The notes: generated by a model not told the origin, from the letters alone. Shown: positions 33,391 to 47,340, numbered from the stretch's first letter. The stretch is DNA of 64,000 nucleotides from Prorocentrum cordatum (GCA_963575745.1 CAUYUJ010011225.1:718768-782767); one strand, 5' to 3'. Program-made: numbers and translations.

Positions 33391-33999
33391 AGAGAACATG
33401 GCCCTTTCCATGGCGACCCCTGGGGGGGCACTTGCGGAGCTCGAAGGTCTCACCCACGCTGCTGCAAGGGCCCTGGAGTCTCGACTGGGGGTCAGAATGG
33501 AATGCCCTCGCTACCTGCCAGAGCATGGTCGCTCGCCGCAGCCCGAGCACTTGCCGCTGGGCGTGCCAGCGCAGCAAGGAGAGCTTGTTCAGCCCACCCC
33601 AAACTCAATGAGTTCATATGTAGTTCCATTTGCACGTGGACGAATTTACACGCCTTCAACTCTCACCTCGCGGTTTTGAGCAGACAGCCATTTCGCGCCC
33701 GTGCGCATGGGGTAGAGGACAGCCGCGTGCCTTAAGAAGAAGGCTCAGCTACACCGCCTTACACAGCATGCTGCCACATGGGGGGCTCACGCGGGGGGCA
33801 TCAGTCCATCGGCGATCGGCGACCCCGCGGGGCTCGTGATCTCGGACCCAGATGGCGCCTGCAAGTATGTAGCTGAGCACTAGGGTGAAGCGCTTTGGGC
33901 GGGGGGGCGGGGGGGGGGGGGGGGGGCTAGCGTGCGCGAACAACTGCGCCCGTTTGCGCCTGAGTTCCCGCGCGAGGTGCATTTGGTCTTGGAGCTGGA

Positions 34000-34725
34000 A
34001 GTATTTGAGGCGGCAGGCGGAGGAGGCCATCCGAAGTGGAAGGCTGAGGGCCTGCTGGGCCCTCGCGCACGAACGAGCGGGACCGCTTCGGCAACGCGGC
34101 GGCCGACGGCAACGCCGGAGCGGCCGCCGCGCAGCGGGCCCCGCCCCGGGCTGTTGTGGCAGCGCGCCGGCGGGAGCTCGAGCAGCTGGAGGAAGCGCGG
34201 CGCGTGCTCGCAGCCACGCAGCTGGCTGCCGTGGCAGCGGGCCGCCCGCCGCCCGCCGCCGAACGCGCGACTGGCGCAGCGTGCGCCGCGGGGTTCGGGC
34301 CCGCGCGGGTTCCGCGCCGCCAGGCGCCGCCGCCCCTGCTGGGCGCGCGCCCTGCCGCCGGCGGCGGCGGTGCCGCTGCCGCCGCTGCGCTGCGGCGGAG
34401 ACGACCCCGGCCGCCGGGGCGCCAGGGTCGCCGCCTTCTTCGCAGGGCGGCCGTGTCTGCCGCGCGCCCGCTCGCAGGGGCCGGGCAGCGCCGCCTGTCT
34501 CCAGTGCGGCGCCAGCGCAGCGACGCCGGCGGAGGCGCTTGGGGGCGCGTGCCCAGGGTGGAGGGGGCGGGTGCCGGCGCGGGGGCAAGCCCTGCCCCTA
34601 TTGCACGACGGTCGCTGCGCGGGGGGCAGCGCGTCCGAATTCGCGGCGCCGGCCACGCGGCGTACTGCGCAGTTCCCCAAAGTGCCCGACTGTGTCGGGC
34701 GCCCCCCCCTGGTGCTAACTTTCAA
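34000..34725 (+). pseudogene. LINE 2 3'-end fragment
   Basis: Fragments in several frames: GNAAADGNAG near 34093, which resembles the end of an RNase H domain, RRRELEQLEEARRVLAATQL at about 34165, and CLQCGA near 34496 in a Cys-containing segment. I associate this order with the 3' end of dinoflagellate LINEs. The sequence is extremely GC-rich, so all frames stay open and the assignment rests on these few words. Confidence 0.4.
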
Positions 34726-35303
34726 TTCTAACGATGTTGTGAAACCAACGATCCGTGAAGTGGGCGTTTTTACTTAGCAGAAATGTGGTCTCAATGCCTA
34801 CATACCAATACAATGACATGCAACACAGTGGACGTTGCACAGCCCAGCAAAGAGGTTGGCTGGAGCGCCGACGCGCATAGCACGGCTCCAGAGGAGGGGG
34901 GAGGAGGAGGACACGCAGGAGGCGGAAGAGGCCGAGCGGTGTTGGAGTGAGCGGATACGGAGGCGTGGGGAGAGACGAGGGGCGACGACGAGGCGGGATG
35001 GCCGACGGCGACGCCGCTTTTTGCTCAGCGGGGCGGGCGCGGCAAGCCGCCGCTGCCGCCGGCGCCAGCCGCCAGGCGCGCCCCGCCTGGCGGCGGCAGC
35101 GCGGGAGGGGGGGGGATGAGATGAGGAGATGCGCTGAGGCGTTGAGGACCAAGGGGAGGCGGGGGGGGGGTGTTGGAGGAAGGGGAGGGGGAGGGAGTGG
35201 AATGGAGAGGGCGGTGGGCGACGAGTGGGGAGTGAGGGGATGAGAAGGAAGTAGAGTAGTAGAGAGGTGGGCGCCGGACTGGGGGCGAGGGGGGCAGGGG
35301 GTA

Positions 35304-37526
<2,223 letters not shown>

Positions 37527-37625
37527 GTTCACCGATCGGGAGGAGAAGGGAGGAACTCCTTCATGTTCTCCTTCTCTCCTTCTCCTCATCATCATCCTCC
37601 GAGGGTCTCCGCATCAATATCATCA

Positions 37626-40600
37626 TCATTCTCCTCCTGAGTCGGAGCCCCCCTCACATGCGGCCCTCCTCCCCTCCTCCTCAACTCCTCCTCGTCGTCC
37701 GCTCCACCTCCAGCATCCCTCGCCGAACCCCCCACTTCCTCCGCCCCGCCGCACCGTGTCCAGGTTGATGGGGCTGCCGGCGGCGAGCGACATGGCCCGC
37801 TCGTCCATGTGCCTGCAGCAGGCGGCGGCAACGGCGCAGACGAGAGGACGAAAGGAAGAGGAAGGGTGTGCGAGGAGAAGCGGCGGTCGGCCCGGCAGAC
37901 GGCGGACGGTCGGCATTGGCATCGGCGGTTCAGGCGGTCGACGGTCGGGATAGGGGGTGAGGGAGAGAAGGGGGGAGGAGGATGACTGGGCGGGGGGTAT
38001 TGGATGGACCGCCGGCGGCACGCGTACACGCCCTGCAGCATCGCCAGCGGGTGCTGCGGCTGCTCGGTGGTCATCTGCTGCTGCGCGACATGGAAGGACT
38101 GCGGCTGCTGCTGCGTCTGCGCCAGAAACGTCGGCGCCTGCGACGACTCGCCCGACGGAGACGGCACAGATGACGTGGGAGTACCGGGCACCCTGCGCGA
38201 CTCCACGAGCCCGCGCAAGGTAGTGTCGGGGTCGGCGCCGATGTAGAGAGCGACCAGGTACTCTGTATACACCGACGCCCAGTCGCTGTAGGGCAAGACG
38301 GGGTCCACGTCGCGCAGGCCGTCCAAGTTCTCAAGGCGGCCCTTCAAGACCTCCAGCTTGATAGTGGGAGCAGTCCCCTGGGCCGCACCTCCCATGCCTG
38401 TGGCATCGTGGAACTTCTCCTGCACGTCCAAGACGTCAGTCAAGAGAAGCTTGGCGTACGTTGCCCTGAGACGCGCGAACGTGATCAGCGTGGGCGTGTC
38501 CTTGAAGTACTTCATGACCACGCCGGGCAGTTGAGACGTCTGGCGCACGTACCTGACGGCAGGCTGCCCGATACCAAGCATGGCCTCCGAGATCTCAGCC
38601 ATCGAGATATCTTTCACCAGGCCGAGAAGGTGCGCAACGAACGGACCAGCATCATCCGACCGTGACTTGTCGGCGAGAAGCTGCCCCTGGGACTCGCCAA
38701 GAAGATCGAACATCCGCTTGTTGATGGACCTGTACGCTGGGTGCAGCTTGGCCAGCGCGGTCAGCTTGTTCGCCATCAGGAAACGATCGAGCTCAGCGCC
38801 TGCTGCAGCGATCGCGGACTCCAGGCGCATGAGGGCGGTGGACTCGTCACATGTGGCCGATGGCTGAGGCTCGGGCGCGCTCTGCCCGTCCTTTTCGGCA
38901 TCCCACTCGAGCACGTCGGACGCCGTCGTCGTAGACGAGTTGCCAAGCTGGAGATTGTACGCAGAGGAAGCAGCGACGTCGCGCAGCTTACATCTGAGGT
39001 CGGACCACTTCGTGTACTTAACCTGACCAAGCTGGACGACCTTGGCCCAACAGAACTCCAGCCCCATGGACATCAGCGAACGGAAAATCGTCCACTTCCC
39101 ATCGTCGTCGAGATCGGCGTCAGACATGGCCGAGATGAGGCACAGGGCGGCGTCGACCACCCAGATCTTCTGCATCTCAAGGTCTGTGAGCGACTCCACT
39201 GGCGGCCTGCCAGCAGGGGCAACCTTGGGCTTCTTGGCAGGCGGTGGATTCTCGCCCTGCGCCTCGAGTTCGGCGGCATTCACGGCTGCCTTCTGGGCGT
39301 CGACCTTGGCAGTTTCAGCGGCAAGCTGGGTCTTCTCCGCGAGCTGCTTGGCTCTCCTATATGACACGCCACACTCGATGTCCACAGAGAGCCACTTACA
39401 CATGTCGATCTGCGATTCATCGAAGAGCCACGGCTTGGACCGCCCGGGCAGCCCTGCTGTCGGAACTATGAATTCCACCGCCACCTTCCAGATCTCCGCA
39501 ATGAGCTCCATGGACAACCCGCTGCGGACCTCGGAACTGAACAATGCGACCGACACGGCGTGAAGATTGAACACCACTGCGGCGTTGGAGAAGCGCTCTT
39601 CCGTGAACTTGCAGTACTTACCCAGAAACTCCACGGTCCAAGTGAGCAGCTGGTGGCGCTTCAGCGTGCCCAAGAGTGCCTGGCGGGCCCCACGCACACC
39701 CCGCCCAGTACCGTCGCCCCCTCCCCCCCACCCTGCCTCTCCCACAGGGGGGGGAGGGGGGGCGGAACGCTCCAGATGACCCAGGGGCCCGGGCGCGACG
39801 GTGGCGGCGACGAGGTAAGTGGGAGGGGGGGGCGACGGCGGTGGGCGGCGATGCGTTTGCGCAGACGCTGCCTTGCACGCCTTGATCTCGTTCTCGCTGC
39901 TGAACCTGCGTGTCGCAGTAGTGGCGTACTTGGCGGAGGCATACTCCCACAAAGAAGCGTACGGCGTGTCGGTCAACTTGGTCGCCTTGAAGTCAGTGTT
40001 GAGCTTTTTGCACCAGTCGAACAGCTGGATCACCGTAAAACTTGATCCTGAGTGCCAATGGTTATGCCAGTTCACTAGCCAGTCAACAACGTCGCGCGGA
40101 GTCTCCGCGTTGAAGCAAGTGACATTCGGCAGCCCCTTCTGCAAGCTCAACTTGATGCAGGGATTTACGATGTAGTCATTGTCCGGGCCTGGCACATCCT
40201 CGAACTCGTTGGCCTTGCGCTCCATGTCGACGGCGAGGTAGAAGGCCCGCGTGAGCGTGCCGTACGTCAGCATCTGCAGCGGGAACTCGCCAGACGTGTG
40301 GAGAGTGCACCACGGTTCCCCGCGCACGCCTGGGACGTTCCCGAACTCGGCGACCTTCTCGGCGTACTCCTGCACGACCTGATCTTGTTTGCGCTCGTTC
40401 TGGATGTGCGGGACCATGGTCTTGTCCATTGGAATCGTACCAAGGCACAGTGATCCCGCGCTTGCCGGGGACGGTGTAGACGTTGAACACGGCATCCTGG
40501 AGCGCGACCCCCTTCAGCCCAGGGAATCTCATCTCGATGGACTCGCAGGGTTTGTACAGGTGGCTGTGCATGTCAACGGCGTCACCCACCTGGACTGGCA

Positions 40601-40910
40601 CGGGCGCGACGGCCCACGGCTCGGCGTCACGCGCGCCAGCGTTGGGCCCGCCCCCTGGCTCGTCGCCGCGGAGCGCATCGGCGCCCTTGCCGCTGCCCTT
40701 GCCCCGGCGACCGCCGCGGCCCGCCTGCCCCCGACCACGCCCGCGGCCGCCGCGGCCTCCGCCGCCGGCAAACACCGACCCTGCTGGCCCTGGCGCGGCG
40801 CGGGGCGCAGAAGCACCGGGCTGGCCCTGGATGTCCGAGTCCGAGCAGCTGTCATCCATGCGCCGATCCTTCGCCTGGGCCTTGGATGCTGCGGGGGCGG
40901 CGCGGCGCAT
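37626..40910 (-). CDS. Large Gly/Arg-rich protein, unknown function
   Basis: Starts at ATG 40910. Residues 45-85 are an RGG-like, nucleic-acid-binding-type segment (GGRGGRGRGRGQAGRGGRRG). A globular region reads YKPCESIEMRFPGLKGVALQ. A one-base frame change is needed near 40430-40445 to join QNERKQDQVVQEYAEKVAEF and what follows. A 192-bp GC-AG intron (39871-39680) joins KACK to ALLGTLKRHQLL in phase 0. A coiled coil (YRRAKQLAEKTQLAAETAKV) precedes a Lys/Pro linker (PPAKKPKVAP). The C-terminal part is Gln-rich and ends at donor 38028, which joins exon 37812-37626 (HMDERAMSLAAGSPINLDT) in phase 2 and stops at 37626. Length is about 900 residues. No known domain recognised. The frame break is either an assembly error or a lesion. 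Confidence 0.65.
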
Positions 40911-40978
40911 AGCTGGAAGCGTGGCCCGGGGCAGAAGCGCGCGAAGCTAGACGGCGTGCACAACGCGAAAGACGCAAG

Positions 40979-40994
40979 CTTGAGCCGCACGGGC
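40979..40994 (-). other. Possible truncated spliced-leader remnant
   Basis: On the minus strand, CCGT followed after two bases by GGCTCAAG, 69 bp upstream of the ATG at 40910. It shares only the two ends of the leader and lacks the middle, so this could be chance. Confidence 0.2.
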
Positions 40995-41205
40995 GGCGGC
41001 CACGGGAATGTGGGGAGGGCACGGGGACACCTGCGACACAGCGTGCGGCTGGTAGGCTGGCTGTCGGACTCGCAATGTCGGGCTGGCGATGCGAGGGCCA
41101 TGGGCCATGGGGCAATGGACACTGGGGCAACACAGCGCAACACATAACGGTCGCATCGAATGGCACGGCCGACGCCGACGACGACGACGGCAGACGGGGC
41201 GGGCG

Positions 41206-41325
41206 AGGAGGAGGAGGAGGGCGAGGAAGAGGAGGAGGAGGATGAGGATGAGGAGGAGGAGGCTGAGGAGGAGGACGAGGAGGAGGACGAGGAGGAGGAG
41301 GAGGAGGAGGAGGAGGAGGACAGGG
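41206..41325. repeat. (GAG)n microsatellite
   Basis: GAGGAGGA run giving poly-Glu on plus and poly-Ser on minus. A 178-codon plus frame starting at 41160 is built on it and I do not regard it as a gene, because it opposes the surrounding gene direction. Confidence 0.85.
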
Positions 41326-41329
41326 CGCT

Positions 41330-42388
41330 GGACGGCGATAGTGAAGCGACGGCGCTAGATATCGATGACGGCGACGGGACGGGCGGCGGCGACGCCGTCG
41401 CGCGTCGTGCAGCCCCAGGCGCCGGCGCCGCCGCCGCCACCGAGCTCCGCGGGCAGCTCCGGCAGCAGCGCCGCCGCCCTTGCGGCGCGGAAGCGGGGGG
41501 GGGGGGCGAGGTCGTCCGTCGTCGCTGCCGTCGCTGCCGATGTCATGATGTCCAGCGTCGTCGTCAGTCGCCGATCTCAACGCTGCCGTCTCTGGCAGTC
41601 GCCGACGCAGCTCGACGCCGTCTCCCGCCGTCGACGCCGCATGCCAACGCCGATGTCCAGGCGGCGGATGGAGCGTGGGCAGACGGAGGGTGAGACGGAG
41701 AGGGCGGGTGAGCGAGGGAGGGGGAGGGGGCGTCCAACGTCCAAGAACAACAGTGATGATAATGATGACAATGACATGGGTGCGCACTCGCGGTCGCATG
41801 GCCTCGGAATCCCGAGTCGCCCCCAGCGACATGAAGCAGCATGCGTGCGACCCCGCAAGGGGCTCTGAAAGGGGCGAGCCTGGAGCCTGAATAAGCGGCC
41901 GCGTCGTATATTGCACACGAGCTCCGGTCGGAAGAAAGCTTTACAAAGTGACCGCGGGCCCGAGCCCCGCCGAAGACCGAGACTGAGACTGACAGTCTCC
42001 GAGTCTCCGAGACTGAAACTGGACGCGCCCCGCGGAGGCACCGAGATACGCAATCAAAGCCAAGGTGCCAGGCGGCGCGGGCCCGAAACAGGCCCTCGGG
42101 ACCCCCGGGCAGACTTGGATTCCGTCGGTCTGGTCTCGGTCCGATCGGGGCCTGGAGCACGTTGGACACGCAGGAGCCCCGCGGCAAGCCAGAACCCCCC
42201 CGCCCCCCCCTCAGCCTATCCCAATACAGTGCCCTCTCAACTTCTCCCAACTCCAATGCCAATGTCCTCGCCATCTAACTACTGCGATGTGCCTATCATG
42301 TAGCACACGCGCTCTACGAATTAATGGCTGGGCTGACAGACGAAGCACAGTCCCACCAGGCCGATCTGACAATGCGAGTACACGGCCC
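41330..42388. other. Intergenic between two minus-strand genes
   Basis: GC-rich with GACTGAGACTGACAGTCTCC-type self-complementary words near 41980-42020. No convincing exon. Confidence 0.4.
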
Positions 42389-45300
42389 TCACTCTGAATC
42401 TGGCCAGCTCATGGCACTGGCAATGGATCGCAAGCCATCCACCTGGTCGACCCGCGTAACGAACCCCAAGAGGTAGAGCAGGTGGACGCCCACAACGTTG
42501 ACGTTCATGGAGTTCCCCCGCCTGCATAAGGATGGCGTTGCGACTCCTTCCAGCGCCACCCTCGCGAGCGATGGCGAAGCTGCAGAGGCGCCGCGGCACG
42601 CCCGAACGCGGCGCAGCGAGCTCGGGCCTCACCGGGAACCCCTGGGCAACGAGAAGTTCCATGGGGGTCATCCAACGCTCGCTCCCCGACACGTAGTGCA
42701 ACGACGGGTTCGAAATGATCGAGTAGAGAACCTCCGGACATGATGAGACGCCCCTGGACCCGCACTGACTGTTCTGAATGAGGCTATGCACGCAGCCTGC
42801 CTCGCCCCTAGCCGCGGACTTCTCCTCGTAGGACGTCAGGTTATCCAACTCCCACGGCGAAAGGCTGCTGCGGAACGCCCCGGGCGCGCTGGCGACGATC
42901 TCCATGCAGGACTCCAGTGTGATAGCAGGGTCGTGTGACTGACTCGACTTGCGACGACGGGCCCAATAAACCTCGCCCGCCTGCTCGGCATCGTCGGCGA
43001 TGAGGAACGCTCTGAAGGTACAGCGGCGGCGCCTGTGGAACAGCCTGATGACATTATCGAGGGTGCAACGAGTGTCGATCACGTGAGCCTTGTGCAGCAA
43101 GATCGTCCAGCGCCGCTGGCGGCGCACCGGCCATCCGAGGTCCGTGGGTTCGAGGATGTGGCTGACAATGCAGTAGATGTGCCCTAGAGTGCGCTCCAGC
43201 ACCTGCAGGTCGAAGCGGTGCGAGTTTTCATGCACGATGCACGCCTCCTGTATCTTGATCCTCATCGCGATCCAGACGGCCAAGACGGATGACGTCTTCC
43301 CCTCGTCTCGCTCACGGGCACCTCCCGGGCACCAGTCGATGCACGGCGTGCCGCCGATATGCAGCTTGCCTGTGGGGTGTCGACAGCGACCGCCGCAGGT
43401 ACGACACTTCGCCACCAGGTGCACGCATCCCGGCTTCTTGATGATCGATTCAAACGTGCTGAACGGGATCCTCTGAGCGTTAAGAATCTGCTGGCGTAGG
43501 CTAGGGTTTCAAAAGTCCTCAATGTCGCAGAACATGTGCTCTGGCGCGGGCCTGGAAGGCGCCTCTAGCTCCAGCTCGCGATTGCACTCCTCCAGCAGCT
43601 CCGTCGACGCCAAATGGCGCATCGGATCAAGACGGCCCGCGTGGTGGCCCACCATGTCATTGAGCGTAGCGCCAATGACGTTCGCAGCCGTCCCCGGAGC
43701 GTCCACGCCTGAAAACGCCGTGGTGTACGTTGTGTCTGCGAAGGCCTTGTGGATGTCCAGCAAGATGCGTCGCCCGCAGGCCCGCGCAAGGCTGGATAGG
43801 GCGTCGTGCGCCCAACTCATGAGGTCGTCGAGCGACCGCACCACGTGCGGGCGCGGCCCTGTCAGTGGCCCCATGCCGACCCCCGCGTCGCTGAAGGAGC
43901 TCCAGGTGCATGGCTGCGGCGGCAAAGGAGCGCCCACATCGCCCAGGAGTCTCGACCCCCCCGGGCGGAGCGCTGTCGGGAGGCTGACCGACAGCGCCGC
44001 GCGGCCGGCTGCTTCGGCCAGGGGCGCGGCGGGGCTGTTAGCGGGGGCCGCCGCGGCCTCCGTCGCGACGGCCGCGTTCTCCGAGGCACCCGTCATCGCG
44101 TCGCCGACGGGCTGCGGCGGCCCCGCGCTCTCGGCTGCTGCGTCAGGGGGCGCTGCGGGGCGGCGGTCAGCGGGGGCGGGGGGCGCCGCCGCGGCGGCCG
44201 CAGCGGTCGCGGTCTCCAAATCGCCCGCTGACGAGGGGCCAACTGGACGCGGCGGCTCCGCGCTCTCGGCCGCTGCGGCTGCGGGCGCTGCTGCGGGGCA
44301 GTCAGCGGGGGCGGCCGCCGCCGCGGCGGTCGCAGCGACCGCGGTCTCCGAGTCGCCCGGCGTCGGGGGGCTGACTGGTCGCGGCGGCTCCGCGCTCTCG
44401 GCTGCTGCGGCGGTGGGCGCTGCTGCGGGACAGTCAGCGTCGGTGAGGGCCACCGCCGCGGCGGCCGTAGCGGCCGCGGTCTCCGCGTCGCCCGTCGTCG
44501 GGGGGCCGACTGGGCGCGGCGGCTCCGGGAGCTCCGCGCTCTCGGCTGCTGCAGCTGCGAGCGCTGCGGGGCAGTCAGCGGGGGCGACCGCCGCTACGGC
44601 GGCCGCGGCGGTCGCGGTCTCCGAGTCGCCCGTCGTCGCGAGGTCGACTGCCTGCGGCAACTCCGCGCTCTCGGCTGCTGCGGCTGCGGGGCGGTCAGTG
44701 TCAGTGGGGGTGGGGGGCGCCGCCGCGGCGGCCGCGGTCTCCGAGTCGCCCGTCGTCGGGGGCCCGACTGGGCGCGGCGGCCCCGCGCTCTCGGCTGCTG
44801 CGGCTGCGGGGCAGTCAGTCTCAGCGGGGCCAGTGGGGGCCGCCGCCGCGGTGGCCGCGGTCTCCGAGTCGCCAGTCGTCGGGGGGCTGACTGGTCGCGG
44901 CGGCCCCGCGCTCTCGGCTGCTTCGGCGGGGGGCGCTGCTGCGGGGCAGTCTGCGCAGACAGTGTCAGTGGTGACCGCCGCCGCGGCGGCCGTAGCGGCC
45001 GCGGACTCCGCGTCGCCCGTCGTCGGGGGGCCGACTGGACGCGGCGGCTCCGGGAGCTCCGCGCTCTCGGCTGCTACAGCTGCGAGCGCTGCGGGACAGT
45101 CCGCGGGGGCGACCGCCACCGCGGCGGCCGCGGCGGTCGCAGTCCCCGAGTCGCCCGTCGTCGCGAGGTAGACTGCCTGCGGCATCCCCGCGCTCTCGGC
45201 TGCTGCGGGCACGGGGCAGTCAGTGTCAGTGGGGGGCGCCGCCGCGGCGGCCGCGGTCCCCGAGTCGCCCGTCTTCGTGGGGGGGTCGACTGGAGTCGCT

Positions 45301-46148
45301 GGCGGCGCAAGGTCCTGGCTCGGCACGTGGGCCGATGCGACTGCGTCGGGTGGTGCGTCGGCGGACGGCGACGGCTCCGCCGCGGTCTCAGTCTCCGACG
45401 TTAACCTGGCAACGGCCGACACTACGGCCGACATCGCTGCAGCCGGCGCTGGTACGTCGGGCTCGGCACTCGATGGATCGGGCATGGGCGCGCCCGCTGG
45501 TGGCGCAGGCGTTGCATCTGCTTTGACGCCCCATGCTGCGACGGCATCCGACGGCGCCTCTTGCGCCGCGCCGCAGCCAGCCGCCACGGACGCCGCGGAT
45601 GCGCCCGGAGGCGGCGGAGCTGGAGCTGCCAGCGTCGGCGGCAACCCAGGCGGATCAACATCCGTCGTGGCTGGCTGGGACTGGCGCGCAGCACCGTTCT
45701 CCGAGTCCTCCTCGGCCGAAGCCGGCCAGAGCTCGGCACCGATGGCCTCGATCTCGTCGAGCTCGGCGGCCGCGTCGCCACTCGGCGGGACCGCCGGTGG
45801 CAGCGCGCCCGACCCATGGGCCGATGCAAACTTTGCTCGTTTGCGTGCAAGGGCAGCCTCGGCCCGCGGATGCAGGCCGGGCGCGCCCGATGCGGCATCG
45901 ACGCCGGCTGCGCCGTCAGCCGCGTCCGCCGCCGCCGCCTGAACGCCGACTGCCGCGCCCGCTGCAGTGCTCGACGCCGCCCGACCGCCGCGCCGCCTCT
46001 TGGGCTGGCTGGCGCCCCCGGCGCCGGCGGCTGCGTCGCGCGCCGACGCCGCTCGCTTGCCCATGGCCTTGGGCGCTGCCGCTGGCGCCTTGGCAAACGC
46101 GCGGATGCTGGCCGTCCCAGACGCATCAGCAGCTGTCAATTTGCCCAT
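42389..46148 (-). CDS. DNA C5-cytosine methyltransferase-like protein, interrupted
   Basis: ATG at 46148 (MGKLTAADASGTAS). About 700 residues are Ala/Pro-rich with about 12 imperfect repeats of 35-45 residues around PPRPVGPPTTGDSETA. The catalytic part follows: AFSGVDAPGTAANVIG (near 43715; motif I, SAM binding), HMFCDIEDF (motif III position), an in-frame TGA at 43509-43511, then in the same frame NPSLRQQILNAQ, a Cys cluster (CRTCGGRC), GGTPCIDW (motif IV, catalytic Cys near 43343), VHENS (motif VI E-N-V), RRQRRW (motif VIII Q-x-R-x-R) and MTPMELLVAQGFPV (motif IX). A one-base excess in the C5 run at 42516-42520 shifts the frame. Correcting for it gives motif X (AGNSMNVNVVG) and a stop at 42389. 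The family is expected to methylate cytosine in DNA. Both breaks could be real or sequencing errors. Confidence 0.75.
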
Positions 46149-46194
46149 ATCTGCAGGCGGGCCGCTGGGAGGCGGGCGCCGCGCGCCCATATAT

Positions 46195-46211
46195 AGCCCA
46201 AATGGCTGCGG
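46195..46211 (-). other. Possible relict spliced leader before the methyltransferase
   Basis: On the minus strand CCGCAGCCATTTGGGCT matches the first 17 bases of the leader core (CCGTAGCCATTTTGGCT) at 15 positions. The last four bases do not match. It ends 46 bp before the ATG and points the same way as the gene, which is where relict leaders of recycled cDNAs sit. Weaker than the 20020 copy. Confidence 0.4.
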
Positions 46212-46379
46212 CGGGGGGGGGGGGGCGCGGGTCGATGGGGAGAGCGGGATGAGCGCAGCGCCAGGGGGGGGGCTGGCGGGAAGAAGGGGGGCGCCACGGG
46301 CGCAACACCGAGAGGGAGGGAGGAGGAAAAGGACAGGGGGGGCGGAGGATGCGGACAGGAGATACAGATGCAATGATGC

Positions 46380-47340
46380 AAGGATGCTCAGTGGTCCGTT
46401 ATCTTATCCATCGTCATCATCCGCATCATCCTGGCTATCCTCGTATCCTCGTCCTTTGGATTATATAATACTCTTCTCTTCAATACTCTTCCTCATCGAG
46501 AACTTCTCATCCCCCCTCCCGCCCCACCCACTGCATGGGCCACGCTCGTCCGCATGCTCGCACATCCCCCCGCCCCCCTCGCCGCCCACCCACCTCGCCC
46601 TGCCGCGTGCACGCGCTCCCTTCACTACGCCCTCCCATCCTCAACCTAACCTCTCAGCCTCTACTCATCCTCCGGCGGCGCGCGCCGCGCGGACGTCGGG
46701 GCGCCGGGGGGGGGGGGGCCTCCAGCGGCAGAGGCGAGCGGCGAGCGCCGCGGCCTGCCGCAGCTCGGGCCGAAGGCGACGACGCCGTCCAGGCGCCTCC
46801 CGCGACGCGGCACGGCGACGATGACACGATGACGACGCAGGCAGGACAGGAGGAGGCTGAGTTATGAGTTATCCCGCACCATCACCCTCTCCTCCGCACC
46901 ACCCTGGCTATCAAGTATCGCGTCAAATCGTCATATAGCCTCGTATTCCTCCTCGAGAACTTCTCATCCCCCCTCCCGCTCCCTACTGCAGGTGACCACA
47001 CTCGTCCGCGTGCCATCCCATCCCGCCCTCCACCCACCCACCCCCGCCACCACCCCCAGCCCCCCAGCCCCAGCCCCCTCGCCCTGCCACATGTCACATG
47101 CCCCCAACTCCCTTCCCTGCACCCCCCAATCCTCAACATCTCATCATCGTGGTCCTCTCCTCAGCCTCTCCTCATCCTCCGGCGGCGCGCGCCGCGCGGA
47201 CGCTGGGGGGGGGGGGGGCCTCCAGCGGCAGAGGCGAGCGGCGAGCGCCGCAGCCTGCCGCAGCTGAAGGCGACGACCTCGAGCACCAGGCACCTCCCGC
47301 GGCGCGGGCACGGCGGCGGCGACGATGACACGATGGCGGC
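46380..47340. repeat. Tandem duplication of about 490 bp
   Basis: Two related halves, about 46380-46870 and 46870-47340. Shared blocks in order: CCTGGCTATC, GAGAACTTCTCATCCCCCCT, CCTCAACCTAACCTCTCAGC or CCTCAACATCTCATC, CTCATCCTCCGGCGGCGCGC, a G run, GGCCTCCAGCGGCAGAGGCG, GCCTGCCGCAGCT and ACACGATG. No coding exon is supported, though the block lies between two minus-strand genes. Confidence 0.65.

Larger units (their letters stand above)
31186..34725 (+). mobile_element. Degenerate LINE 2
   Basis: A plus-strand relic with ORF1-like sequence (31186-32330), an endonuclease-like region (32582-33390) and a 3'-end region resembling an RNase H tail and Cys-rich motif (34000-34720). The reverse transcriptase core is missing or beyond recognition in 33400-34000, so the element is internally deleted or two fragments adjoin. 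Frameshifts and stops occur throughout. Confidence 0.65.

Noticed and set aside
41160-41693. Plus-strand acidic protein gene
   Set aside because: Built on a GAG microsatellite, opposite to the gene cluster, and without a motif.
43522-45171. 549-codon plus-strand Ala/Gly-rich frame
   Set aside because: Antisense shadow of the Ala-rich repeat region of the methyltransferase-like gene.
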